Shown: positions 1 to 5,351 of the stretch, piece by piece
Numbering within the stretch: the stretch's first letter is position 1
Layout of the letters: each line of letters starts with the position of its first letter
DNA from: Kofleriaceae bacterium
GTDB taxonomy: Bacteria > Myxococcota_A > Polyangia > Haliangiales > Haliangiaceae
Direction of reading: 5' to 3'
Length of the DNA stretch: 5,351 nt
NCBI GenBank assembly: GCA_024642805.1
Contig: JAHEAK010000412.1
Coordinates: forward strand, 1 to 5,351
Translations under genes and position numbers: made by a program
Notes under the pieces: model-generated
Seen by the model: the letters and a program-made list of their open reading frames with translations, nothing else
Database searches by the model: none
Told to the model about the DNA's origin: nothing

Positions 1-1228
1 GATACTGCCGGGCGATGAGCTCAAAGATCTTGGCCTGCGCCCCGCTCAGCTGCACCGACACCGGCGTGGGGATGATGGCGTGGTGCGCGCCGACCTTGCT
101 GTCATCCCAGGTCTTGGAGCGAGCGCGCAGGTCCGCACCGCCCACCGCGCCTCGCAAGCTGGGCGCGTTGTCGGCGATGGCACGACTGACCTCGCCCGCC
201 TGTGCGTGGTGCTCCACCGGTAGGTAGCGGCAATCGGAGCGCGGATAGGTGATGGCTTTGTGTTTTTCGTAGAGGGCCTGGCACGCGCTCAGCACATCGG
301 CGGCCGACATGTGAAAGCGGCGCGCGGCATCGATCTGCAGCGCCGAGAGCGAATAGGGCAAGGGCGGCGCTTGCGCGACTTGGTTGTGCTTGGCGCTCAG
401 CACCTGGGCGGGCTGGCCGGTGATGCGCGCGACCACGTTCTCGGCCAGTGGTCGGTGCAGCACGCGCCCCTCGGCATCTTGATAAGGCGCGCACGCCTCG
501 CTCGGCTTCCACAGGGCCTTGATGATCTGGCCCTGGTGCGGAATGAGCGCCTGCACCTCGTAGTAAGGCTTGGACACGAAGGCTTCGATCTCTTGATCGC
601 GGCGCACGACCAGGCCGAGCACGGGGGTTTGCACGCGCCCCACCGAGAGCACGCCCTCATAGCCGGCCATCTGCCCGAGCAAGGTATAGGCGCGGCTCAT
701 GTTGATGCCGTAGAGCCAATCGGCGCGCGATCGCGCCAGCGCCGAGGTCGAGAGCGGCGCAAACTCGCTGTTGGGGCGCAGAGCACGCAGCGACTTCTTA
801 ACGGCTTCGACGTTTAGGTCGCTGACCAGGAGGCGCTGCACCTGCGCCCGCTTGGCGGCCGGATAGCGCAAGTAGGCGATGACCTCGTCGACCAAGAGCT
901 GGCCTTCGCGATCCGGATCGCCCGCGTGGATGACGGCGCTGGCCGACTTCAAGAGCTGGCGAATCACCGCGAGTTGTTTTTTGGCCGCCGACCTGGGTGC
1001 GACTTGCCAGGTCGTGGGCACGATGGGCAGGTCGTGCAGACTCCAACGCTGGTAGCGCGCGTCGTAGTGATGCGGATCAACTTGCTCGAGCAAGTGGCCA
1101 AAGCACCAGGTGACGAGATCGCCATTGCCGACCTCGATATAGCCCTCATGACGTCTATGGGGTGCGGGCAAGGCATCGGCTATGGCGCGAGCCAGACTGG
1201 GTTTTTCGGCTATGTAGAGCTGGGTCAT
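1..1228 (-). CDS. topB: DNA topoisomerase III, N-terminal part (cut by left edge)
   Basis: Type IA topoisomerase that cuts one DNA strand through a 5'-phosphotyrosine link and passes another strand, acting in decatenation and resolution of recombination or replication intermediates in the cytoplasm. The visible 409 codons read MTQLYIAEKPS at the start, which carries the first Toprim acidic residue (E8). The Toprim motif GDPDREGQ follows, with D104 and D106. Next come the type IA core motifs ADWLYGINMSRAYT and SVGRVQTPVLGLVVRRD. The catalytic tyrosine lies in ITYPRSDCRYLP at residue 328, the position I recall for E. coli TopB Tyr328. The final visible motif is HHAIIPT followed by ELIARQY. The family is about 650 residues long, so roughly 240 C-terminal residues lie outside the window. 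The ATG at 1228 fits the family N-terminus, although no good Shine-Dalgarno sequence precedes it. The protein follows E. coli TopB closely and collinearly, judged from memory. It is transcribed divergently from the WXXGXW gene. Intact as far as seen. Confidence 0.96.
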   Translation of the reverse strand, partial: MTQLYIAEKPSLARAIADALPAPHRRHEGYIEVGNGDLVTWCFGHLLEQVDPHHYDARYQRWSLHDLPIVPTTWQVAPRSAAKKQLAVIRQLLKSASAVIHAGDPDREGQLLVDEVIAYLRYPAAKRAQVQRLLVSDLNVEAVKKSLRALRPNSEFAPLSTSALARSRADWLYGINMSRAYTLLGQMAGYEGVLSVGRVQTPVLGLVVRRDQEIEAFVSKPYYEVQALIPHQGQIIKALWKPSEACAPYQDAEGRVLHRPLAENVVARITGQPAQVLSAKHNQVAQAPPLPYSLSALQIDAARRFHMSAADVLSACQALYEKHKAITYPRSDCRYLPVEHHAQAGEVSRAIADNAPSLRGAVGGADLRARSKTWDDSKVGAHHAIIPTPVSVQLSGAQAKIFELIARQY

Positions 1229-1348
1229 TGAATTTGCGAGCGGGGCTTTCGTCCAACGCCCTGCTCAATGGTAGGACTACCCGTCAAGCACTGTTTTTAG
1301 CAGCGCGCTGTGACAGCTCCTACGCATCGCAACCTTACGAGGCCTCCC
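1229..1348. other. Divergent intergenic region between topB and the repeat-protein gene
   Basis: These 120 bases must hold the promoters of both divergent genes, if each has its own. I could not pick a convincing -35/-10 pair on either strand. The only clear structure is the perfect 10-base palindrome CAGCGCGCTG at 1301-1310, about 40 bases before the plus-strand start. A T-rich run lies just before it (1293-1298). Confidence 0.5.
1339..1342 (+). promoter_or_regulatory. Ribosome binding site of the WXXGXW protein gene
   Basis: GAGG sits six bases before the ATG at 1349. This decides the start. A longer reading from a GTG at 1310 would put 13 extra residues in front of an otherwise perfect signal peptide, so that start is unlikely. 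Confidence 0.65.
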
Positions 1349-2584
1349 ATGAAAACATCACTCATTGTTTCGCTCGTGCTCGCCATGCCGGCAACGGCCT
1401 TGGCGCAAAATTATTCCCGGCCCGCGCCCCCGCCGCCACCACCCGTCAATCCAGCCCCGGCGCCGGTCTATGATGCGCCGGCCTACGACGTACCCGTCTA
1501 CGAAGTCGACACCTCTAGCTACCAGCCGGAGGTTGTCGAGTACTACGACGACTTCAATAACAGTGAGGTCGGCAGCTATGACAGCCAGGCTCCCGATCAA
1601 GATTACGTCTGGGTCGACGCGCAAGTGCTGCAAGACGGCAGCGAGACGCCCGGCTTTTACCGCCTGCGCGCGCGAGCGGGCTTTGCCTGGGTCGATGCTC
1701 ACTACGACAACAACAACCAGTGGGTGAACGCTGGCTGGCATCCGACTCGGCAGCGGCGCGGGCAAGTCTGGGAATCGGGCTACCGCGGCAGCGATGGTTT
1801 CTGGATCGATGGCCAGTGGCGCGATCTGAATCGCCAAGGTGAGCGCTGGGTCGACGCCGGCTCCGCGGGTGGCCTTGGCTACTGGCAGCCTGTGCAAGTG
1901 CAAGCCGATCAAGAATGGGTACCTGGCTTTTGGGCCGAGGGCGACATCTGGATTGATGGCTTCTGGCGCCCCAAACAGAAGGCGGGCTTCCGCTGGACGG
2001 CAGGCGCGTGGCAGTACGGCATCTGGAATCCCGGGCACTGGACGCCCGTGGAGACCCGCAGCAATGAAACCTGGTGCCCAGGTCACCTCGAGGGTAACTC
2101 CTGGACCGAGGGCCAATGGCGCCCACAAAGCAAGCCGGGCTTCGCCTGGATCGAGGGCCACTACAGCAATCGCGGTCGCTGGGTGCAGGGCCACTGGGAG
2201 CGCGCGCGCGCCAATGCGCCCGCCCGTCGCTTCCAGGTCATTCGCGTGGGCGACATCGCTCGCAGCCGGCAGGACGCACGCCGCATTTGGCGCGAGAACC
2301 AGATCATTCGCAACAACGCGGCCGGTCTGCGCATGGAGCTTCGCGGTCGTCGCATCGACACCCGCAGCCGCGTGATCCATCGCCAGGCCGAGCAGCTGCA
2401 ACGCCAGGGCGAGGCCATCGAAGCGCGTGCTCAGGTAAAGGGCAGCCTGCGCGGCGAGATCCAGGGCCGCCGCATCCAGCGCAAAGCCGAGCGTTTGGAG
2501 CGCGCCAGCCAGCGCGAAAAGCGCAGCGAGCAGCGAGAAGAGCGCAGCCGGGCACGCGAGCGACGCATTCGCAATCATCGCTAA
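1349..2584 (+). CDS. Secreted WXXGXW-repeat protein with basic C-terminal tail
   Basis: A 411-residue exported protein of unknown molecular role, belonging to the WXXGXW/YXWGXW repeat proteins by its motif. Residues 1-19 (MKTSLIVSLVLAMPATALA) form a Sec signal peptide with an ALA|Q cleavage site. A Pro-rich segment (25-40) and a Tyr/Asp-rich acidic segment (41-85) follow. Residues 86-290 hold about eight tandem units of roughly 26 residues, starting near 86, 112, 139, 165, 188, 214, 240 and 265. The typical unit is aromatic-x-Trp-(V/I/T)-x-(G/A), a turn, then Trp-x-x-Gly-x-Trp-Arg-Pro and a Gly. Clear WxxGxW copies are WIDGQW, WIDGFW, WNPGHW, WTEGQW and WVQGHW. Residues 285-411 are extremely basic, with about 36 arginines mixed with Glu and Gln, probably helical or coiled-coil. 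The mature protein has one cysteine, C243. No membrane anchor or enzyme motif is visible. An envelope or surface structural role is plausible, but function is not known. Confidence 0.9.
   Translation: MKTSLIVSLVLAMPATALAQNYSRPAPPPPPPVNPAPAPVYDAPAYDVPVYEVDTSSYQPEVVEYYDDFNNSEVGSYDSQAPDQDYVWVDAQVLQDGSETPGFYRLRARAGFAWVDAHYDNNNQWVNAGWHPTRQRRGQVWESGYRGSDGFWIDGQWRDLNRQGERWVDAGSAGGLGYWQPVQVQADQEWVPGFWAEGDIWIDGFWRPKQKAGFRWTAGAWQYGIWNPGHWTPVETRSNETWCPGHLEGNSWTEGQWRPQSKPGFAWIEGHYSNRGRWVQGHWERARANAPARRFQVIRVGDIARSRQDARRIWRENQIIRNNAAGLRMELRGRRIDTRSRVIHRQAEQLQRQGEAIEARAQVKGSLRGEIQGRRIQRKAERLERASQREKRSEQREERSRARERRIRNHR
1604..2218 (+). repeat. Eight diverged tandem ~78-bp units encoding WXXGXW repeats
   Basis: The protein-level period is 26, 27, 26, 23, 26, 26 and 25 residues between successive unit starts. 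The DNA copies have diverged, although short words such as TGGGTCGA recur at matching positions in several units. Selection is therefore on the protein pattern, and recent duplication is unlikely. Confidence 0.8.
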
Positions 2585-2600
2585 ACGCAGCCCGCAGGGG

Positions 2601-2660
2601 GCGAAGTGGGCACGGCGGAACGACCTACTAAAAAAGTCTGTCACCTCCCGCCCACTTCGC
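2601..2660. repeat. Nested inverted repeat, possible terminator or operator
   Basis: GCGAAGTGGGC at 2601-2611 is perfectly complementary to GCCCACTTCGC at 2650-2660. Inside it, GACCTACT (2622-2629) and AGTCTGTC (2635-2642) pair except for the two central bases, around a loop of five A. It lies 17 bases after the stop of the repeat-protein gene, a usual place for a terminator, but no T-run follows on either strand. Confidence 0.45.
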
Positions 2661-2674
2661 GCGACTTCTCCATA

Positions 2675-2692
2675 GCCGGCAAAAACGCCGGC
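2675..2692. other. Small GC hairpin in the protease leader
   Basis: GCCGGC, the loop AAAAAC, then GCCGGC again form a six-base-pair GC stem. It ends 25 bases before the protease start codon, so it lies in the likely 5' leader. It could fold in mRNA, but nothing shows a function. Confidence 0.3.
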
Positions 2693-2708
2693 GCTCGCAC
2701 CCGAGAAT

Positions 2709-2712
2709 GGAG
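2709..2712 (+). promoter_or_regulatory. Ribosome binding site of the protease gene
   Basis: GGAG lies five bases before the ATG at 2718. It supports that ATG over the nearby out-of-frame ATG at 2707. Confidence 0.65.
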
Positions 2713-2717
2713 ACCGC

Positions 2718-3827
2718 ATGCGCTTTCTCACCCCCACCCCCCTCCTGCCCCTCGCCCTCCTGCTGCTTGCCTCCCCCGGCATCGCCAGCGCCGAAAGCTC
2801 CAACTCGGGTGCGACCGACTTTGGCCCGCAAAGCGACTGGACCAAGGAAGTCGTCGGAGGCCACGCGGTGTCTCCTGGCCAGTGGCCAGATACCGCCGGC
2901 GTGTTCTTTTCCGGAGAGCTCGGCTGCACGGGCACCCTGGTCGCCCCCAACCTGGTCTTGACCGCTGGCCACTGCATCGACCCAAGCATCAACAAGGTCA
3001 TGCTCAACAGCACCAGCGCCGCTGGCGGTGGTGAAGAGATCAAGGTCATCGCCAAGGTCACCTATCCCAACTGGGAAAGTAGCTACGACGTCGGCCTTCT
3101 CACCCTCGAGCACAACAGCAGCGTGGCGCCACGCATGATCGCCCGCGGCTGCGCGCTCGAGCAGTACTACACCCAGGGTGCCGCCGTGGAACTGGTTGGC
3201 TATGGAGCCACCGACGCCCAGGGGATGGTCTTTGTCGACGAGCTTTTGGGCGGATCGGCAACCATCACCGATCCCGATTGCACCGCCGGCACTGGCACCG
3301 GCTGCAATGCTGCCATCAGCCCTGGCGGTGAGCTCATCGCCGGTGGCGGTGGCGTCGACTCCTGCTTTGGCGATTCGGGTGGCCCCGTCTACCTGCGCGG
3401 CGGCAGCACCGACTACTTGATCGGCGTAACCTCGCGCGGCCTGGACAACTCGCCTACGCCCTGTGGAAACGGCGGCATCTACACGCGCGCCGATGCCGTT
3501 GCGTCCTGGATTGAGTCCACGGGTGGCGTCACCTTGCCCACTCCCAACTGTGTCGATGATGGCGCCGAAGATCCTGGCGACAATGGCGAACCCGGCGGCG
3601 GCGACAACGGCGACAACGGCGAGCCCGGCGATAACGGCGAGCCCGGAGGTGGCGGCGATGGCACCGGTCCCGGTTCCTCGAGCGGTGGCGCGGTCAGCGC
3701 GGGTTGTTCCGCTGCCGGTAGCCACGGCCAGGGCCTGCTCACCAGCCTTTCGCTTGCGCTCGTCGTGCTCGTGCTGCGACGCAAGCAAGCTCTCTGCCCT
3801 GTGCGGCATGAGAGCAACCAAGACTAG
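2718..3827 (+). CDS. Secreted trypsin-like serine protease with MYXO-CTERM-like tail
   Basis: An S1-family endopeptidase of 369 residues, exported and probably surface-attached. The signal peptide covers residues 1-25 (ending GIASA). A short propeptide leads to the activation site E44|VVGG. The catalytic triad is complete: H85 in LTAGHC, D124 in YDVGLLTL and S220 in CFGDSGGP. D214 lies six residues before the serine, the place of trypsin Asp189, and glycines at 241 and 253 match the open S1 pocket, so cleavage after Arg or Lys is predicted. C70-C86 and C216-C249 match conserved S1 disulfides. The catalytic domain ends near 270. An Asp/Gly/Pro-rich spacer (280-325) follows, then GCS at 329-331, a hydrophobic stretch (339-353) and RRK (354-356). 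This resembles MYXO-CTERM, whose cysteine is thought to be processed by a myxosortase; a GlyGly-CTERM (rhombosortase) tail is the alternative. Oddly, 13 residues continue after the Arg cluster. The substrate is unknown. Confidence 0.94.
   Translation: MRFLTPTPLLPLALLLLASPGIASAESSNSGATDFGPQSDWTKEVVGGHAVSPGQWPDTAGVFFSGELGCTGTLVAPNLVLTAGHCIDPSINKVMLNSTSAAGGGEEIKVIAKVTYPNWESSYDVGLLTLEHNSSVAPRMIARGCALEQYYTQGAAVELVGYGATDAQGMVFVDELLGGSATITDPDCTAGTGTGCNAAISPGGELIAGGGGVDSCFGDSGGPVYLRGGSTDYLIGVTSRGLDNSPTPCGNGGIYTRADAVASWIESTGGVTLPTPNCVDDGAEDPGDNGEPGGGDNGDNGEPGDNGEPGGGGDGTGPGSSSGGAVSAGCSAAGSHGQGLLTSLSLALVVLVLRRKQALCPVRHESNQD
3576..3656 (+). repeat. In-gene repeat coding for GDN-GEP-GGG spacer
   Basis: Residues 287-313 of the protease are built from Gly-Asp-Asn, Gly-Glu-Pro and Gly-Gly-Gly triplets. 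One register break at residues 296-297 is followed by six consecutive Gly-X-Y triplets. The DNA words GGCGACAA and GGCGAGCCCGG recur, so the tract could change length by slippage. It probably acts as a flexible spacer lifting the catalytic domain off the surface. Confidence 0.7.
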
Positions 3828-3862
3828 AACGCGGTGTTTCACGTTCTGGAGCGATACGGCTT

Positions 3863-3898
3863 ATTGGGGGAGCGAGCTGTGGGGGCTCCTCCCCCAAT
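3863..3898 (+). terminator. Strong GC hairpin after the protease gene
   Basis: ATTGGGGGAG (3863-3872) pairs perfectly with CTCCCCCAAT (3889-3898). After one bulged C, GAGC (3874-3877) pairs with GCTC (3885-3888), leaving a seven-base loop. It begins 35 bases after the protease stop. There is no T-run on either side, so it is not a classical intrinsic terminator, but its position and strength suggest it ends or protects the protease transcript. Confidence 0.6.
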
Positions 3899-3954
3899 CG
3901 GCGACATGACGCCCCGTAACGCACAGCGCAATACACACGATCTTCACTAGATGC

Positions 3955-3974
3955 CTTGGTATCGGCACTTGGTA
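3955..3974 (+). repeat. CTTGGTA direct repeat upstream of the sigma-factor gene
   Basis: CTTGGTA occurs at 3955-3961 and again at 3968-3974, a 13-base period, ending 31 bases before the ATG. It could be a tandem protein-binding site or chance. The first copy overlaps an arm of the longer inverted repeat. Confidence 0.3.
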
Positions 3975-4035
3975 CGAGCCTGGCAGTAGCAACCAATCGT
4001 CCGCTATGCCGCCTCTTCGAACCCGTGCCGATACC
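3958..4035. repeat. Inverted repeat straddling the sigma-factor start codon
   Basis: GGTATCGGCAC at 3958-3968 is perfectly complementary to GTGCCGATACC at 4025-4035, and in RNA a G-U and an A-U pair would extend the stem by two. The 56-base loop holds the start codon at 4006. The downstream arm codes for residues in the first dozen of the protein. Confidence 0.4.
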
Positions 4036-5351
4036 GACCTGCTTGCCAGTACGCGCGAGGGTGATCTAGCGGCCTTTGGTGAAATCGTCGCCCGCTACCA
4101 ACAGATGGTCTGTGCGGTGGCCTTTGCCGCCTGTGGACAGCGCTCGCTCAGTGAAGACGTCGCGCAGGAGACCTTCGTCGCCGCCTGGAAGAACATCGAT
4201 TCGCTGCAAGACCACGAAAAGCTCAAGGCCTGGTTGTGCACGATTGCACGCAGGCGAGCCAGGGATGCCATGCGCAAGCGGCGCAGAGAAGTTCTTACCG
4301 AGGACGGCACCAGCGAGAGCGAAGAGTTCTCAACAACCGTCGACGACGCTCCCTCGCCGATGGAAACCACCGCCACCAGCGAAGAAGAGCAACAGCTATG
4401 GCAGGCCCTGGAAGGCATTCCATCCAGCTATCGCGAGCCCCTGGTCCTCTTCTATCGCGACGGCCAGAGCATTCAGAATGTCGCCGAAGATCTGGGACTG
4501 AGCGTCGATGCCGTCAAGCAACGCCTCAGTCGCGGACGCGCCGCCTTGCGCGATTCGCTTGCACGGGTGAGCAGCTGTTTGGCCCGCTCGCAGCCTTCCA
4601 AGGCCTTTGGTGTGCTGGTGCTGGCCGCCATCTCCGCGCATGCCAGCAGCGCCAGTGCGGCCGGTGCAGCGCACGCCGCGTCCAGCCAAGCTTCCAGCGA
4701 TGCCTTCCTCGCCGGGCGCGCCAGCAAGTCGAGTGTCTTTGCCTCGGCGTCGAGCCTTCTCGCCCTCGGTCTGGCCCTCCTGTGCTCTGGCGCGCTTCTC
4801 ACGGTGGTGCTCGGTCTGTCTTCGGTCAAACCTTCCGCAAAGACTATCGTCGCCGACTCGAGCGGCGCTGATACTCGCAGCTCGCAGCGTGAGTCGGACG
4901 TCTCCGCCATTTCTCTCAAGGAGAGCGATCGCAAACCGCAGGCCGATGTCGGTGGTCGGGTCGTCGATGCCCTGCGCAGGCCTATCGCCGGGGCCACCAT
5001 CGTCATCGGCACCAACCCAACCCGCACCGCTCAGAGCGACAAGCGCGGCGCTTTCCTCTTCTCCAAGGTCGAAGTTGGCTCCTACCTGGTACAGGCTCGC
5101 AATGCCGAGGGCGGATCGCAACCACAGGTCGTGCAGGTTCTCGACGATCAGCGCGACCTTCTCTTGCAAGTGGCGCCCGGTTCGGAGATTGAATTTAGCC
5201 TCGTCGACGCCAAGGCCGGCACACCGCTGGCCAACGTCGAGGTCAACCTCGAGACCGGCGTTCTCGAATTGAGCGCAACCACCGACGCGCGCGGCGTGGC
5301 CCGCTTTCGCGGTATCAACTCGGCTCGCTGCGTCGCTACCGTCCAGGCGGC
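4006..5351 (+). CDS. ECF-type sigma factor fused to membrane segment and carboxypeptidase-regulatory-like domains (cut by right edge)
   Basis: A sigma-70 family factor predicted to direct RNA polymerase to selected promoters, with a long extension. Of 448 visible codons, residues 11-95 form region 2, including TREGDLAAFGEIVARY and EDVAQETFVAAW, then the basic RRRARDAMRKRRR. An acidic Ser/Thr/Glu linker follows (96-127). Region 4 covers 128-186, with GIPSSYREPLVLFY and a helix-turn-helix around 154-180 ending VKQRLSRGRAALR. No region 3 is present, as in ECF factors. An Ala/Ser-rich part (200-247) starts with a weak hydrophobic stretch, and a clear membrane helix lies at 250-271. Residues 314-390 look like a carboxypeptidase-regulatory-like beta-sandwich (GGRVVDALRRPIAGATIVI, then DKRGAFLFSKVEVGSYLV). 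A second unit begins near 394 (TPLANVEVNLET, TDARGVARFRGI). With one membrane helix the C-terminus is outside the cytoplasm; with two it is inside. The ATG is the first start after the in-frame stop at 3907; no ribosome binding site is evident. No anti-sigma gene is visible. Confidence 0.9.
   Translation, partial: MPPLRTRADTDLLASTREGDLAAFGEIVARYQQMVCAVAFAACGQRSLSEDVAQETFVAAWKNIDSLQDHEKLKAWLCTIARRRARDAMRKRRREVLTEDGTSESEEFSTTVDDAPSPMETTATSEEEQQLWQALEGIPSSYREPLVLFYRDGQSIQNVAEDLGLSVDAVKQRLSRGRAALRDSLARVSSCLARSQPSKAFGVLVLAAISAHASSASAAGAAHAASSQASSDAFLAGRASKSSVFASASSLLALGLALLCSGALLTVVLGLSSVKPSAKTIVADSSGADTRSSQRESDVSAISLKESDRKPQADVGGRVVDALRRPIAGATIVIGTNPTRTAQSDKRGAFLFSKVEVGSYLVQARNAEGGSQPQVVQVLDDQRDLLLQVAPGSEIEFSLVDAKAGTPLANVEVNLETGVLELSATTDARGVARFRGINSARCVATVQA

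Larger units (their letters stand above)
2585..2717. other. Spacer between repeat-protein and protease genes
   Basis: 133 non-coding bases. They hold a nested inverted repeat (2601-2660), a small GC hairpin (2675-2692) and the protease ribosome binding site. No confident promoter boxes were found. Confidence 0.5.
3828..4005. other. Spacer between protease and sigma-factor genes
   Basis: 178 non-coding bases. A six-base inverted repeat (AGAACG 3826-3831, CGTTCT 3842-3847) begins in the protease stop codon. A strong GC hairpin follows at 3863-3898, then a CTTGGTA direct repeat and one arm of the inverted repeat around the sigma-factor start. No convincing Shine-Dalgarno sequence precedes the ATG at 4006. 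Confidence 0.5.

Noticed and set aside
260..817. Open frame of 185 codons on the plus strand inside topB
   Set aside because: Antisense to highly conserved topoisomerase motifs; no sign of an independent gene.
1310..1348. GTG start giving 13 extra residues to the WXXGXW protein
   Set aside because: It would bury the signal peptide behind a polar leader, and the ATG at 1349 has a well-placed GAGG.
1358..3061. Open frame of 567 codons on the minus strand across the repeat-protein gene and the protease start
   Set aside because: It mirrors the codon pattern of the GC-rich plus-strand genes, spans a real intergenic gap, and its translation is a low-complexity Ala/Leu/Val-rich chain with no recognisable domain. 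The plus-strand genes have signal peptides, motifs and ribosome binding sites.
3576..3656. Possible true collagen triple helix in the protease spacer
   Set aside because: Only six consecutive Gly-X-Y triplets with a register break; too short for a stable triple helix, so a flexible spacer is the simpler reading.
2628..3842. Open frame of 404 codons on the minus strand opposite the protease
   Set aside because: Low-complexity Gly/Ala/Val product antisense to a protease with a full catalytic triad; a shadow frame.
3976..4001. ECF-like promoter: GAGCC, a 17-base gap, then CGTC just before the sigma-factor start
   Set aside because: CGTC fits an ECF -10 but GAGCC is a poor match to the usual GGAAC-type -35, and short words like these are common in GC-rich DNA. 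An autoregulated, nearly leaderless transcript remains only a guess.
4396..5169. Open frame of 257 codons on the minus strand opposite the sigma-factor gene
   Set aside because: No domain signature, and it lies fully opposite clear sigma region 4 and beta-sandwich coding sequence.

Overview
This is a GC-rich bacterial window with four protein-coding genes and short gaps (the longest is 178 bases). I see no RNA genes, insertion sequences or CRISPR. The organism is most likely a member of the Myxococcota (old Deltaproteobacteria). The clues are a secreted trypsin-like protease ending in a MYXO-CTERM-like anchor (Gly-Cys-Ser motif, hydrophobic stretch, Arg cluster), a sigma factor fused to carboxypeptidase-regulatory-like domains, and an Arg/Trp-rich secreted repeat protein. 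This placement is inference from gene content, not from a marker gene.

Layout: (1) 1-1228, minus strand: the N-terminal 409 residues of a DNA topoisomerase III (TopB), cut by the left edge. (2) 1229-1348: a divergent intergenic region. (3) 1349-2584, plus: a secreted protein with about eight tandem 26-residue WXXGXW-type repeats and a strongly basic C-terminal tail. (4) 2585-2717: a spacer with a nested inverted repeat and a small GC hairpin. (5) 2718-3827, plus: a secreted trypsin-family serine protease with complete catalytic triad, an Asp/Gly-rich partly collagen-like spacer and a C-terminal sorting or anchoring tail. (6) 3828-4005: a spacer with a strong GC hairpin, a short direct repeat and one arm of an inverted repeat that straddles the next start codon. 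(7) 4006-5351, plus: an ECF-type sigma factor (regions 2 and 4) continuing into one or two hydrophobic segments and at least two carboxypeptidase-regulatory-like beta-sandwich domains, cut by the right edge.

The three plus-strand genes run in the same direction but are separated by 133 and 178 bases with hairpins in both gaps, so they need not form one operon. Their common theme is the cell envelope: two products are exported and the third looks like a membrane-tethered transcription factor. Whether the sigma factor controls the other two is untested. The most unusual element is the sigma factor fused to a membrane segment and beta-sandwich domains, which could be a one-protein envelope signalling device.
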